Program-made: the position numbers and the translations under genes
In this document: positions 34,000 to 42,491 of the stretch, piece by piece
Layout: every line of letters starts with the position of its first letter
Position numbering within the stretch: the stretch's first letter is position 1
Assembly: GCF_003985155.1 (NCBI RefSeq)
Contig: NZ_ML133686.1
Location: 714,001-778,000, forward strand
Direction of reading: 5' to 3'
Source of the DNA: Rhizobium vallis
GTDB lineage: Bacteria; Pseudomonadota; Alphaproteobacteria; Rhizobiales; Rhizobiaceae
DNA length: 64,000 bases
Notes under the pieces: generated by a model
What the model was told of the DNA's origin: nothing
What the model saw: the letters and a program-made list of their open reading frames with translations, nothing else
Databases searched by the model: none

Positions 34000-34110
34000 T
34001 ACAGCGTCGTGGTTCTTTTCGAGAGACCGCCAAGGACGCTGTAGCACTTTGAATTGCTGGATAATTTATCCTGAAATCCGATTCGGATTTAGGGATTTTT
34101 GCAGCAGCCG
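34000..34110. repeat. Rhizobial palindromic repeat, copy B (after tmm)
   Basis: TACAGCGTC and GACGCTGTA face each other (about 34000-34043), followed by GCACTTTGAATTGCTG, which matches the flank of copy A in reverse. A second dyad, AAATCCGA-T-TCGGATTT (34074-34090), follows. The loop is diverged from copies A and C. It lies downstream of tmm and may stabilise the 3' end of that transcript. Confidence 0.55.
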
Positions 34111-34114
34111 GCTA

Positions 34115-35452
34115 TCAGTTGCGCAGATATTCCTCCATGGAATCGTCGAGCGCCTCGACCCAGGGTGTGTGATGCGTCGGCGACATGTTGCCGGTCATCA
34201 GCGACCGGTAGGCATGGTCGCGGAAGCCCATGATGTTGTGGGCCTTGTGATGTTCCCACTCCATGAAGGTTTTGTTCGTGCCCTCAATGTCGAAGGAGGG
34301 ATAGTCGGTCTCGGCGAGCAGTTCCTTCACATAGTCGCCCTGGTACCAGATCATCTGCTCGGCATCTTCGAGCGTCTCCTCACGGGCGCGCCACATGTCG
34401 AAATTCGCCTTCAGCTCCTCTTCCGGCGGCAGGGTGATGCGGCCCATCATCACGTCGCGGGCCCACCATGCCTGCACGTCGAACATGTTGAAGGTGTAGA
34501 ACTGGTCCTGCATGCCGATATAGAAAAGCTGCGGGTTCTTGTCGAAGATCACGCCCTTGTAGAGGCTGTCGGCCCAGAGGCGGTTGGCGGTTTTCAGCCG
34601 GAGATCATCGGGCAGGAAGGGGAAATGGTGCTGATATCCGGTGCAGAGGATCACCGCATCGACCTCCTTGGTCGAGCCGTCGAGGAAATGCGCCGTGCGA
34701 TTTTCGAGCCTAGTCAGCAGCGGCCGCTCCTCGAAATTTTCAGGCCATTTGAAGCCCATCGGCTTCGAGCGGTAGCTCGTCGTCACCGATTTTGCGCCGT
34801 ATTTCCAGCATTGCGAACCAATGTCCTCGGCCGAATAGCTGCGACCGACGAGCAGGATGTCCTTGCCCTTGAACTCCAGCGCGTCGCGGAAGTCGTGGGC
34901 GTGCAGCACGCGGCCGTTGAAGGTCTTGACGCCCTCGAAGTAAGGCACATTCGGCGTCGAGAAATGACCGGAGGCGACGACCACATAGTCGAACTCCTCG
35001 TCATACATCCGGTCCTCGATGCGGTTATGCGCCGTCACCGTGAATTTCTTCGTCTGATCGTCGAAGCGGACCATGCGTACCGGCGTGCTGAAGCGCACCC
35101 AATGGCGGACATTCGCCTTCTCGACGCGGCCCTTGATGTAATCCCAGAGCACGGCGCGGGGCGGATAGGAGGCGATCGGCTTGCCGAAATGCTCCTCGAA
35201 GGAATAATCGGCGAATTCGAGGCATTCCTTCGGGCCATTCGACCAGAGGTAACGATACATGCTGCCGTGGACCGGCTCGCCATATTCGTCGAGGCCGGTG
35301 CGCCAGGTGTAATTCCAGAGCCCGCCCCAGTCCGATTGCTTTTCGAAGCAGACGATCTCCGGGATTTCGGCGCCCTTCTGGGCGGCCGATTGAAAGGCGC
35401 GCAGCTGCGCCAACCCGGAAGGACCGGCACCGATGACGGCTACTCTTGTCAT
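34115..35452 (-). CDS. tmm: Trimethylamine monooxygenase Tmm
   Basis: This 445-residue flavin-containing monooxygenase oxidises trimethylamine to TMAO with NADPH and O2. The FAD motif GAGPSG is at residues 8-13. The FMO fingerprint FxGxxxHxxxF is at 178-188, and the NADPH motif GRSYSA at 203-208. Asn72 and Tyr206 stand where bacterial Tmm enzymes have their key Asn and Tyr. The Tmm-specific run '[17 protein letters not shown]' is intact, and overall the protein closely resembles Methylophaga Tmm. It is the last gene of the purU-folD-dmmDABC-tmm set. Its product TMAO is the substrate of Tdm, encoded 4 kb away. Confidence 0.94.
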   Translation of the reverse strand: MTRVAVIGAGPSGLAQLRAFQSAAQKGAEIPEIVCFEKQSDWGGLWNYTWRTGLDEYGEPVHGSMYRYLWSNGPKECLEFADYSFEEHFGKPIASYPPRAVLWDYIKGRVEKANVRHWVRFSTPVRMVRFDDQTKKFTVTAHNRIEDRMYDEEFDYVVVASGHFSTPNVPYFEGVKTFNGRVLHAHDFRDALEFKGKDILLVGRSYSAEDIGSQCWKYGAKSVTTSYRSKPMGFKWPENFEERPLLTRLENRTAHFLDGSTKEVDAVILCTGYQHHFPFLPDDLRLKTANRLWADSLYKGVIFDKNPQLFYIGMQDQFYTFNMFDVQAWWARDVMMGRITLPPEEELKANFDMWRAREETLEDAEQMIWYQGDYVKELLAETDYPSFDIEGTNKTFMEWEHHKAHNIMGFRDHAYRSLMTGNMSPTHHTPWVEALDDSMEEYLRN

Positions 35453-35486
35453 GAAGCATTCCCCTCTTGATTATATGTCATTGCTT

Positions 35487-35525
35487 AGTTTCGCGCGTCT
35501 GAGAAGACGCACGGCGCTGGTGCGC
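35487..35525. repeat. Rhizobial palindromic repeat, copy C (dmmC-tmm spacer)
   Basis: GCGTCT-GAGA-AGACGC (35495-35500 with 35505-35510) sits within CGCGCGTCTGAGAAGACGC and is followed by GGCGCTGG, the same core as copy A. It fills most of the 84 bp between dmmC and tmm and may tune tmm expression relative to dmmC. Confidence 0.55.
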
Positions 35526-35536
35526 ATCCCTGCGCC

Positions 35537-36577
35537 TCAGTCCGGATAGATGCCGGGGCTGGTCGGCGCCCCATCGTCATATTTGGAAAGCCAGTCGATC
35601 GTGGTCTCGCGGAAGCGGGTAAGGCCCTTGTAGTCGATAAGCTCCGGCGGCAGCGTCCTCAGCACGCGCGGGAAGCGCCGCGCCCATTTCGGCACGGTGA
35701 CGAGCTCATCCATGTTCATCAGGTAGCAGCGGATGACGAAGAGAATGGCGTTCGAGCGCGGCAGGCGCCAAAGGCTCTGCAATTCGACGCGCAGATGCAC
35801 CTTCTCGCCGACATTCTCAGGCGTCACCGTCGTGCGGTCGGGACCCCATTTGGGATAATTCTCCGGGCTGGTGTCGAGCCGCGGATTGATCGTCATCGTC
35901 CAGTTGAAACGCCGGGTCGGTTTGCCCTGCTGCAGGTTCAAAAGGAATTTCAGCGCCCGGTCGAAGACGCCGATCTGGTGGGCGAGCGGCACAGGGCCGT
36001 GCCATTCCATGAAGTTCATGCCGATGTCGAAATCGAGCGACCAGTCGGCCTGCGTCGTCACCATGCCGGCATCCATCCAGAGATTGCCGTCGCGCTGGTC
36101 GACGATGCAGAAATCGCCCTGGGCCTGGCGGGTGATATATTCGAAGGGCTCATAGGGCAGCGTCGAAGCATCGCCGAAGGTGAAGCTGTCGTCGATGCCG
36201 AGCGGGCGGTTGATCCAGCGCCACTGGTCGCCGTTGCGGATCAGCGTGAAGTGGTCGGGATAACCCGCCGCCTGCTGTTCCATCAAAAGTTCGAGCGTAT
36301 CCCATTGCGCGCTCATCATGTGCGGCAGCGCCTGATAGCGCAGCCGGTCTTCCTTCAGCACCAGCGCCCGGTCATGCATCTCGGCGACGTAATGCTCGTC
36401 GACGTCGATCAGGCTTTCGTAGACGGTTCCCGCCCGGCCGTGCACATGCGGCTCCATGTTGACCGAATACATGTATTCGTCGCGGTCGAAGGGAAACGGG
36501 AAGCGCCGGATGTTTTCCGGGCTGTTCCGGTAGCTGAAATCGTTCCGGAAGGTTTCCTGCTTGAAGACGATTGCCAT
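35537..36577 (-). CDS. dmmC: Dimethylamine monooxygenase heme subunit DmmC (DUF3445)
   Basis: This 346-residue protein is the heme-binding catalytic subunit of dimethylamine monooxygenase, also described as the alpha subunit of a heme-dependent oxidative N-demethylase with a PAS-like fold. The family is DUF3445, with 'GTVYESLIDVDEHYVAEM', 'EYITRQAQGDFCIV' and 'LFVIRCYLMNMDELVTVPKW'. AAGGAG stands ahead of the ATG; the open frame 15 codons further up has no such site. It demethylates dimethylamine to methylamine. Gene order D-A-B-C is the same as in the characterised dmm operons of Pseudomonas mendocina and marine Rhodobacteraceae. Confidence 0.9.
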   Translation of the reverse strand: MAIVFKQETFRNDFSYRNSPENIRRFPFPFDRDEYMYSVNMEPHVHGRAGTVYESLIDVDEHYVAEMHDRALVLKEDRLRYQALPHMMSAQWDTLELLMEQQAAGYPDHFTLIRNGDQWRWINRPLGIDDSFTFGDASTLPYEPFEYITRQAQGDFCIVDQRDGNLWMDAGMVTTQADWSLDFDIGMNFMEWHGPVPLAHQIGVFDRALKFLLNLQQGKPTRRFNWTMTINPRLDTSPENYPKWGPDRTTVTPENVGEKVHLRVELQSLWRLPRSNAILFVIRCYLMNMDELVTVPKWARRFPRVLRTLPPELIDYKGLTRFRETTIDWLSKYDDGAPTSPGIYPD

Positions 36578-36611
36578 GTCCGGTCTCCTTGTTCCGCTGT
36601 TCCCGATGCCG

Positions 36612-37577
36612 TCAGAGATCAAGATGAAGCGTGTTTCCCTCGAAACGGGAAACGCAGATCATCACCTTGCGGCCGGATGCTTTTTCTTCGCTCGTCAGAT
36701 AGACGTCATTGTGCAACAGCTTGCCGTCGCAGGTGACGACTGCGGTTTCGCATTGACCGCAGGCCCCGCCGCGACAGAGGAAGGGTGCGTCGACGCCCGC
36801 CGCCTCGATTGCCTCCAGCATGCTTTCGTGATGGCCGACCTTCACGGTCTTGCCGGACCGCAGCAGCTCGATCGAGAAGGGCTTGCCGGGTAGCGACGAC
36901 AGGAACCGTTCCGAATGCAGGTTCTGCTCCGGCCAGCCGGCGTTAAGCCCTGTTTTGAGCACGCCGTCGATCATGCCGGAGGGGCCGCAGACATAGAGAT
37001 GCGTGCCGAGCGGCTGGCTGTCGAGCAGGCGCGTCAGGGGAATGGCGCCGCCTTCGGCATCGCAATGGATCTTGATGCGATGCTGGCCGTAACGCTCCTG
37101 GAGTTCCCGCCAGTAGGCGCCGCGGTCGCGCGTGCGTATGGCATAGTGCAGTTCGAAATTGGCGCCTTCGCGGGAAAACTGCTCCATCATCGCGATGAAG
37201 GGTGTAATGCCGATGCCGCCGGCGATCAGAAGATGCTTGCGCCCGCGCCAGTCGGGCTGGAACAGGTTGACTGGATAGCTGACCTTCAGTTCGTCGCCTT
37301 CGCTGACCTTCTCATGCATGAAGGTGGAGCCGCCGCGCGAATCCTCGACATGCAGCACGCTGATCTCATAGGCCGCACAATCATGTGGCGGCGACATCAG
37401 CGAATAGGCGTTGCGGCGCATATGGCCGCCATCGTTCATCGAGACGATGATATGGGCGCCGCCGGAAAAATATGGCATCGGCTTGCCATCCAGGCGCTCG
37501 AAGCGGAAACGTTTGACGCGTTCGGCGATCGGCGTGATCCGCGCCACGCGGACGGGAATTTCTGTACCACCGCTCAA
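36612..37577 (-). CDS. dmmB: Dimethylamine monooxygenase reductase subunit DmmB
   Basis: This 321-residue phthalate-dioxygenase-reductase-type electron carrier has an N-terminal flavin domain (RNAYSL at 55-60), an NAD(P)H domain (GGIGITP at 120-126, CGPSGM at 197-202) and a C-terminal plant-type [2Fe-2S] ferredoxin domain with Cys268, Cys273, Cys276 and Cys308. It passes electrons from NADPH to the heme subunit. The best start is a TTG that overlaps the dmmA stop (TTGA) and has GGAGGAG about 8 nt upstream; no ATG or GTG fits. The open frame continues upstream through dmmA but is not coding there. Confidence 0.9.
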   Translation of the reverse strand: MSGGTEIPVRVARITPIAERVKRFRFERLDGKPMPYFSGGAHIIVSMNDGGHMRRNAYSLMSPPHDCAAYEISVLHVEDSRGGSTFMHEKVSEGDELKVSYPVNLFQPDWRGRKHLLIAGGIGITPFIAMMEQFSREGANFELHYAIRTRDRGAYWRELQERYGQHRIKIHCDAEGGAIPLTRLLDSQPLGTHLYVCGPSGMIDGVLKTGLNAGWPEQNLHSERFLSSLPGKPFSIELLRSGKTVKVGHHESMLEAIEAAGVDAPFLCRGGACGQCETAVVTCDGKLLHNDVYLTSEEKASGRKVMICVSRFEGNTLHLDL

Positions 37578-38179
37578 AGGAACAACTCCTCCGGATTGGG
37601 CGCGCTGCCGGGCTCTTCCGCATCGATATTGACGCCCTGGAAGGCGGCAAGCCGGCGCGAATAATGGTCGCGCACCAGAAGCGTCAGCCCGCAATGGCTG
37701 CAGGCAAAGGGGCTGCTGGTGACGTCGTCGGTGATGCCCTTGCAATGGACGCATTGCACGCGCCTGGCCAGCGAGCCGCGATGCTCGGTGATGACAGAGG
37801 CATGGTCCATGCCGTAGTCGAGCGCCACGAGCATCGCCTGGCCGATGAAGCCTTCCGTGCCCGCGATATAGAGCCGCGTGCCCATATGGGCGGTGGCGAG
37901 AGAACCCTTCAATCGGAAGAGCAGCGTTGCGATGGTCGGCGCGGTGAAGAACATGTCGGCGCCGAGATGGCTGAGTGTCTCGTCCAGGCCGGACCCTTGA
38001 GAGCCGCGGGCGACATAGAGGATTTCGCTGCGGGAAAGGGCCGCTTCGTCAAGTGCTGCCCGCTGGTCGAGGAGAGCTTTGGCGCCCTCCCCTTCGAGCG
38101 CGAAAATGTGCCGCCGGGCGTTCGGCTGGATGGTCAGGCCCTTGTAGACCGGTCGGCTCTTGATGCCTGCAACGAGCAT
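37574..38179 (-). CDS. dmmA: Dimethylamine monooxygenase subunit DmmA (zinc-ribbon)
   Basis: The protein has 201 residues. An N-terminal flavodoxin-like or Rossmann-like region (about 1-135) is followed by a zinc ribbon with Cys143, Cys146, Cys160 and Cys163 ('CVHC' and 'CSHC'). This matches the DmmA family, the small accessory subunit of dimethylamine monooxygenase that helps couple the reductase to the heme subunit. It starts 11 bp after dmmD and overlaps dmmB by 4 bp. The C-terminus, 'SAPNPEELFL', contains the ribosome site for dmmB. Confidence 0.87.
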   Translation of the reverse strand: MLVAGIKSRPVYKGLTIQPNARRHIFALEGEGAKALLDQRAALDEAALSRSEILYVARGSQGSGLDETLSHLGADMFFTAPTIATLLFRLKGSLATAHMGTRLYIAGTEGFIGQAMLVALDYGMDHASVITEHRGSLARRVQCVHCKGITDDVTSSPFACSHCGLTLLVRDHYSRRLAAFQGVNIDAEEPGSAPNPEELFL

Positions 38180-38190
38180 TGGCGTGCTCC

Positions 38191-39324
38191 TTAACCCAAG
38201 GCAGTCCTCTTCTTCTTCTCCGGATCGTCGAAAGGAAGCGTGTGGGCGGTGGCGCCTGCCTTGACGGTCTTGCCGCGCACTTCGAGTTTCGTCCCGTGCA
38301 CCGCCTTGTCAACGTCCAGGCGGGCGATCGCCATGGATTTCTTCGTCAGCGACGAATAGCTCGGGCAGGTAATGACGCCGACCTTTTTGCCGTCGGCAAA
38401 GACTTCGTCGCCGAGATCGGCCGGTCCGTCGGCATCGATCAGCATGCCGAAGATCTTGAAGCGCTCCTTGCCCTTGAGGCGGGCATGTTCCTCTGCGCCG
38501 CGGAAGCCCGTCTTGCCGGGGCTGACGGTGAAGTCGAGGCCGAGTTCCCAGAGGCTGTCGCCGGGCGGCTGGTCGGCGAAGGGATACATCTGCGAATTGT
38601 CGTAGGGGTAGAACAGCAGGTAGCTTTCGACGCGCAGCATGTCGAGAACGGAGAAGCAGCACGGGATGATGCCCATCTCCTTGCCCTCCTCGACGATCCG
38701 GTCCCAGACCATGACGGCGTCCTGGCCGCGCACGAAGATCTCGTAGCCGCGCTCACCGGTATAGCCGGTGCGCGAGATCATCACAGGTACGCCGAACAGC
38801 GTCGTCTGCATGTGGTGGAAATATTTGAGGTCGCGGATGCCGGGCACATATTTGGCGAGATAGTCGACCGCAAGCGGACCCTGCAGCGAGAGGTCATGCA
38901 GGTCGTCGTCGAAGAGCACGGCGCAATTGCGGCCCGCTGCCTGCTTTACGAGTTCCTCGTGACCGGAGCCTGAGCCGTGCACCAGCATCCAGGAGTTCGG
39001 GCCGGTGCGATAGACGATGCAGTCGTCGGTGAAGTGGCCGCGGTCGTTCAGCATGGTCGCATAGACCGAGCGACCGGGATAGATCTTCGTCATATCGCGG
39101 CTGGTGATATAATCCAGCACGGCAATGGCGTGCGGGCCGACCAGATGCACCTTCTTCAAGCCCGAGACGTCCATGATACCGGCCTTGGTGCGGACCGCGA
39201 CATGTTCTTCCGACATGTCCTTGTCATAGGTCCAGGCGGTTCCCATACCGCTCCAGTCCTCGAGCTTCGATCCCAGAGCGCGATGCCGATCCGCCAAGGC
39301 GGAGAAACGCCATGATAGAGCCAT
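38191..39324 (-). CDS. dmmD: GcvT-like folate protein DmmD of the dimethylamine monooxygenase set
   Basis: This 377-residue aminomethyltransferase-fold protein binds tetrahydrofolate and is expected to take the formaldehyde released by dimethylamine demethylation as methylene-THF. GcvT features are 'DVSGLKKVHLVGPHA', 'VMISRTGYTGERGYEIF' and a C-terminal barrel. It is the first of the four dmm genes, with its own candidate promoter in the 91-bp gap behind folD. Formyl- and methylene-THF metabolism genes (folD, purU) directly upstream support the one-carbon role. Glycine cleavage is unlikely, since no gcvH or gcvP is present. Confidence 0.87.
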   Translation of the reverse strand: MALSWRFSALADRHRALGSKLEDWSGMGTAWTYDKDMSEEHVAVRTKAGIMDVSGLKKVHLVGPHAIAVLDYITSRDMTKIYPGRSVYATMLNDRGHFTDDCIVYRTGPNSWMLVHGSGSGHEELVKQAAGRNCAVLFDDDLHDLSLQGPLAVDYLAKYVPGIRDLKYFHHMQTTLFGVPVMISRTGYTGERGYEIFVRGQDAVMVWDRIVEEGKEMGIIPCCFSVLDMLRVESYLLFYPYDNSQMYPFADQPPGDSLWELGLDFTVSPGKTGFRGAEEHARLKGKERFKIFGMLIDADGPADLGDEVFADGKKVGVITCPSYSSLTKKSMAIARLDVDKAVHGTKLEVRGKTVKAGATAHTLPFDDPEKKKRTALG

Positions 39325-39366
39325 TTCCGTTCCCTCTTATTTCCTCTACGGAATATTTATTTCCTG

Positions 39367-39395
39367 ACTATATAAATGTTTTGCGCCATGGCAAG
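39367..39395 (-). promoter_or_regulatory. Candidate promoter of dmmDABC-tmm
   Basis: On the minus strand CTTGCC (39395-39390) is followed after 16-17 bp by ATATAG or TATAGT (39373-39367), close to the rhizobial CTTGAC-N17-CTATAT. It lies about 45 bp ahead of dmmD, so the dmm-tmm genes may be transcribed separately from purU-folD as well as with them. Confidence 0.45.
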
Positions 39396-39415
39396 CCCGC
39401 CCGGCGGCATTCCAA

Positions 39416-40315
39416 TCAAAACTTCGGCGGCACCTGCCCGGCAGTGCGATGGGCAGCGATGACGGTGTTGGCCATCAGCATGGCGATGGTCATCGGCCCG
39501 ACGCCACCCGGAACCGGGGTGATGGTGCTGGCGACTTCGGAGACCTCCACGAAGGCGACGTCGCCGACCAGCCGGGTCTTGCCCTCGCCTCTTTCCGGTG
39601 CTGGAATACGGTTGATGCCGACGTCGATCACCGTTGCACCCGGCTTGACCCAATCGGCTTTCACCATTTCCGGCCGGCCGACGGCGGCGACCAGGATATC
39701 GGCATTGCGGCAGACCTCGGCGAGGTTCTTGGTCCTGGAGTGGGCGATCGTCACCGTCGCATTGGCATTGAGCAGCAATTGCGCCATCGGCTTGCCGAAC
39801 AGATTGGAACGGCCGATGACGACGGCGTTGAGGCCGGAGAGATCCTCGCCATGGGTGCGGCGGACGAAGACCATGGCGCCGGCCGGCGTGCAGGAGACCA
39901 ACCCGGTTTTGAGATCACCGATCGCCAGCTTGCCGGCATTGACGGTGCTCAAGCCATCGACATCCTTTTCCGGCAGGATCGACTGGATGATCGGCTCGCT
40001 GTCGAGCGGCTTCGGCAAGGGCAGCTGCACCAGGATGCCGTGGATCGACGGATCGGCGTTGAGGCTGGCGACGAGGGCTGCAAGCTCCTCCTGCTTCGTC
40101 TCGGCCGGCAGCGTGTGCTGGACGGATTTGAAGCCGCACTCCTTGGCCATACGGCTCTTCGAGCCGACATAGGCGTGGCTTGCCGGATCGTCGCCGACGA
40201 TAATGACGGCAAGACCTGTCGTGACGCCGCTCGTCTTTTCCAGCGCTGCCGTTGCAGCCTTCACCGTCTCGATTACGGATGCCGCAACAAGCTTGCCGTC
40301 GATGACCTCAACCAT
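39416..40315 (-). CDS. folD: Methylenetetrahydrofolate dehydrogenase/cyclohydrolase FolD
   Basis: This 299-residue bifunctional enzyme oxidises 5,10-methylene-THF to methenyl-THF and hydrolyses it to 10-formyl-THF. It has the catalytic '[14 protein letters not shown]' with the conserved YxxxK-type Lys, the '[10 protein letters not shown]' motif, and the NADP site '[17 protein letters not shown]'. The C-terminus has '[18 protein letters not shown]'. It starts 3 bp after purU. Beside the methylamine genes it would process the one-carbon units from Tdm and Dmm; another folD copy for housekeeping may exist elsewhere. Confidence 0.95.
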   Translation of the reverse strand: MVEVIDGKLVAASVIETVKAATAALEKTSGVTTGLAVIIVGDDPASHAYVGSKSRMAKECGFKSVQHTLPAETKQEELAALVASLNADPSIHGILVQLPLPKPLDSEPIIQSILPEKDVDGLSTVNAGKLAIGDLKTGLVSCTPAGAMVFVRRTHGEDLSGLNAVVIGRSNLFGKPMAQLLLNANATVTIAHSRTKNLAEVCRNADILVAAVGRPEMVKADWVKPGATVIDVGINRIPAPERGEGKTRLVGDVAFVEVSEVASTITPVPGGVGPMTIAMLMANTVIAAHRTAGQVPPKF

Positions 40316-40318
40316 CTC

Positions 40319-41203
40319 TCAACCCATGCGTTCGGATGCGTAGCTTCCGGGGCTTGCCGGGAAGACCACGGTGCGGTTGCCGTTGATGAAGGTGCGGTGA
40401 TGGATATGGGCGTGGATGGCGCGCGCCAGCACCTGGCTTTCGACATCACGGCCGATCGAGACATAATCGTCGGGCGACTGCGCATGGGTGATGCGCGCGG
40501 TGTCCTGCTCGATGATCGGGCCTTCGTCGAGATCGGCGGTGACGTAATGCGCCGTCGCCCCGATCAGCTTGACGCCGCGGCCATAGGCCTGCTTGTAGGG
40601 GTTGGCGCCCTTGAAGCTCGGCAGGAAGGAATGGTGGATGTTGATGATTTTGCCCGACATCTTCTGGCACATCTCGTCCGACAGGATCTGCATGTAGCGG
40701 GCGAGCACGATCAGTTCGGTACCGGTCTGCTCGGCGACTTCCATGATGCGGGCCTCGGCCTGCACCTTGTTGGCCTTGGTGACCGGGATGTGGTGGAACG
40801 GGATGTCGTGGTTGACCACGACCTTCTGGTAGTCGAAATGGTTGGAGACGACGCCGACGATGTCGATCGGCAATGCGCCGATCTTCCAGCGGTAGAGCAG
40901 GTCGTTGAGACAATGGCCGAAGCGCGACACCATCAGCAGCACCTTCATGCGCTTTTCGCTGTCGTGGAATTCGTAATCCATTTCGAAGGGGGCGGCGACG
41001 GCTGAAAAATCAGCACCGATCTCGGCGCCGGAAAGGCCTTCTTCGGAAATGAAGCTGACGCGCATGAAGAACTTGCCGGTATCGAGATCGTCGAACTGCG
41101 AACTGTCGATGATGTTGCAGCCCTTGTCGGCCAGATAGCTCGAAATCGCCGCCACGATGCCGCGCGTCGATTTGCAGGATACCGTCAATACATAGCTTCT
41201 CAT
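40319..41203 (-). CDS. purU: Formyltetrahydrofolate deformylase PurU
   Basis: This 294-residue enzyme hydrolyses 10-formyl-THF to formate and THF. An N-terminal ACT domain (about 1-80, 'YVLTVSCKSTRGIVAAISSY') precedes a formyltransferase-fold domain with 'INIHHSFLPSFKGANPYKQA' and 'ADLDEGPIIEQD', which hold the catalytic Asn-His-Asp set. It is first in the set purU-folD-dmmDABC-tmm. With FolD it turns methylene-THF into formate, freeing THF so methylamine demethylation can continue. Confidence 0.95.
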   Translation of the reverse strand: MRSYVLTVSCKSTRGIVAAISSYLADKGCNIIDSSQFDDLDTGKFFMRVSFISEEGLSGAEIGADFSAVAAPFEMDYEFHDSEKRMKVLLMVSRFGHCLNDLLYRWKIGALPIDIVGVVSNHFDYQKVVVNHDIPFHHIPVTKANKVQAEARIMEVAEQTGTELIVLARYMQILSDEMCQKMSGKIINIHHSFLPSFKGANPYKQAYGRGVKLIGATAHYVTADLDEGPIIEQDTARITHAQSPDDYVSIGRDVESQVLARAIHAHIHHRTFINGNRTVVFPASPGSYASERMG

Positions 41204-41419
41204 GTCTTTCCCTCTTCCCTCTGCAAGGCCGCCGCCGTGCTTAGATCAAAGCCCGGGCCGCGAATAGGCCGGCGCACTTTCATTGATGCGACAAATTGCA
41301 AGAGAAACCATCACGCTTCTGCAAGTTCTCTCATTGCCAAGTCTGAAGCTTAGGAGAAGTTGCGCAAAAAGCTGTGCCGTCAGCGCCGCTTGGATGCGTA
41401 TTCTCGCCTTCGACGCACT

Positions 41420-42436
41420 TTAGGCCGGCGGGCGGCTCACCATGGCGACTTTCCGACGGGGCGTGGTGATCTCATGGATGACGGCACCGCCGATCGAAGA
41501 GAGCACCAGCGAGAAGATCACGAAGAGCACCGGCTGCTGCAGGATGCCGATCGGCAGGCGGTCGGCGGCGATCCTGAGAAAAGCCAGCGTGAAGGCGTGG
41601 GTGATGTAGATGCTGTATGAGCAGTCGCCGAGATAGTTCAGCCAGCCGATGACGGGCAGCCTGGAAAAGTCGATGGAAACAGCGCCATAAAGGATGAAGA
41701 TTGCCGGGATGCCCCAGGCGTAGAACCGGCTTTCCGGGCGCATCAGCGCCTCGTTGATAAACAGAAACGCAAAACCCAATGCAAGTGCCGCCCATGCCCA
41801 GCGGGTCGGTAGCAGCATCTTCTGCCGGTAGAGCCAGCCGAGCACGACGCCGGCGAGAAATTCCAATATGATCGGCTCGCCGTAGAAGCGGGTGGCGGTT
41901 GTATCAGGCAGCAGCCGGCAGGCGATCAGGATCACCGCGAATATGGCAAACATCGCCGGGATCCGGCGGACTTCCTGCAGCGGCAGCAGCAGCGCAAACA
42001 CGAAGTAGAAGAACATCTCGTAGTTCAGCGTCCATCCCGGCACGATCACGGGAACGATCATGCTGGGATCGGCGGGATTGATCCAGGGCAGGAAAAACAG
42101 CGAAGCAATGAGATGCGGCAGGTCGAATACTGTCGATTTCAAGAGTGACGGCGCCACCAGCGCCACCGCCGCCGAAAACAAAGTCGCCAGCCAATAGAGG
42201 GGCACGATCCTTTTGATGCGCCGGCGGGCGAAATCGACCGGGCTCATCGCGCGTCCGCTCGTCGTCAGCCACATCACGAAACCGCTCAAGACGAAGAAGA
42301 TGTCGACACCGGTTTCACCATAGATGAAGGCAGTGGCGTCGACCGCCGGATTGACCTTGGCAAGCTGCAATATCGCATGGAAATAGACGACCATCAGCGC
42401 CGCGATAGCGCGCAGATATTGAAGCTGGACAAGCAT
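41420..42436 (-). CDS. Membrane acyltransferase family 3 protein (polysaccharide O-acylation)
   Basis: This 338-residue integral membrane protein has about ten helices and starts directly with the family signature 'QLQYLRAIAALMVVYFH', including the active-site His. A second signature is 'GVDIFFVLSGFVMWLT', and 'YLGDCSYSIYITH' is near the C-terminus. Members such as ExoZ add acetyl groups to exopolysaccharide units at the inner membrane. It lies at the edge of the polysaccharide region, 55 bp downstream of the polymerase gene on the same strand. The polysaccharide that is modified is not known. Confidence 0.88.
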   Translation of the reverse strand: MLVQLQYLRAIAALMVVYFHAILQLAKVNPAVDATAFIYGETGVDIFFVLSGFVMWLTTSGRAMSPVDFARRRIKRIVPLYWLATLFSAAVALVAPSLLKSTVFDLPHLIASLFFLPWINPADPSMIVPVIVPGWTLNYEMFFYFVFALLLPLQEVRRIPAMFAIFAVILIACRLLPDTTATRFYGEPIILEFLAGVVLGWLYRQKMLLPTRWAWAALALGFAFLFINEALMRPESRFYAWGIPAIFILYGAVSIDFSRLPVIGWLNYLGDCSYSIYITHAFTLAFLRIAADRLPIGILQQPVLFVIFSLVLSSIGGAVIHEITTPRRKVAMVSRPPA

Positions 42437-42491
42437 CTGGTGTCTTGCTCCCTCGGGCTCGCGGACACCGGTCTTTACCGTGCCGCTGCGG

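Noticed and set aside
37578..37754. Upstream extension of dmmB within dmmA
   Set aside because: Composition is Arg/Pro/Ala shadow-like, while the dmmA zinc ribbon is intact in the same DNA.
41204..41419. Possible sigma-54 promoter ahead of purU
   Set aside because: TTGGCA and TTGCA words are present, but the GG-to-GC spacing is 14 instead of 10 bp, so they do not make a -24/-12 element. Nothing else distinct was seen in this 216-bp gap.
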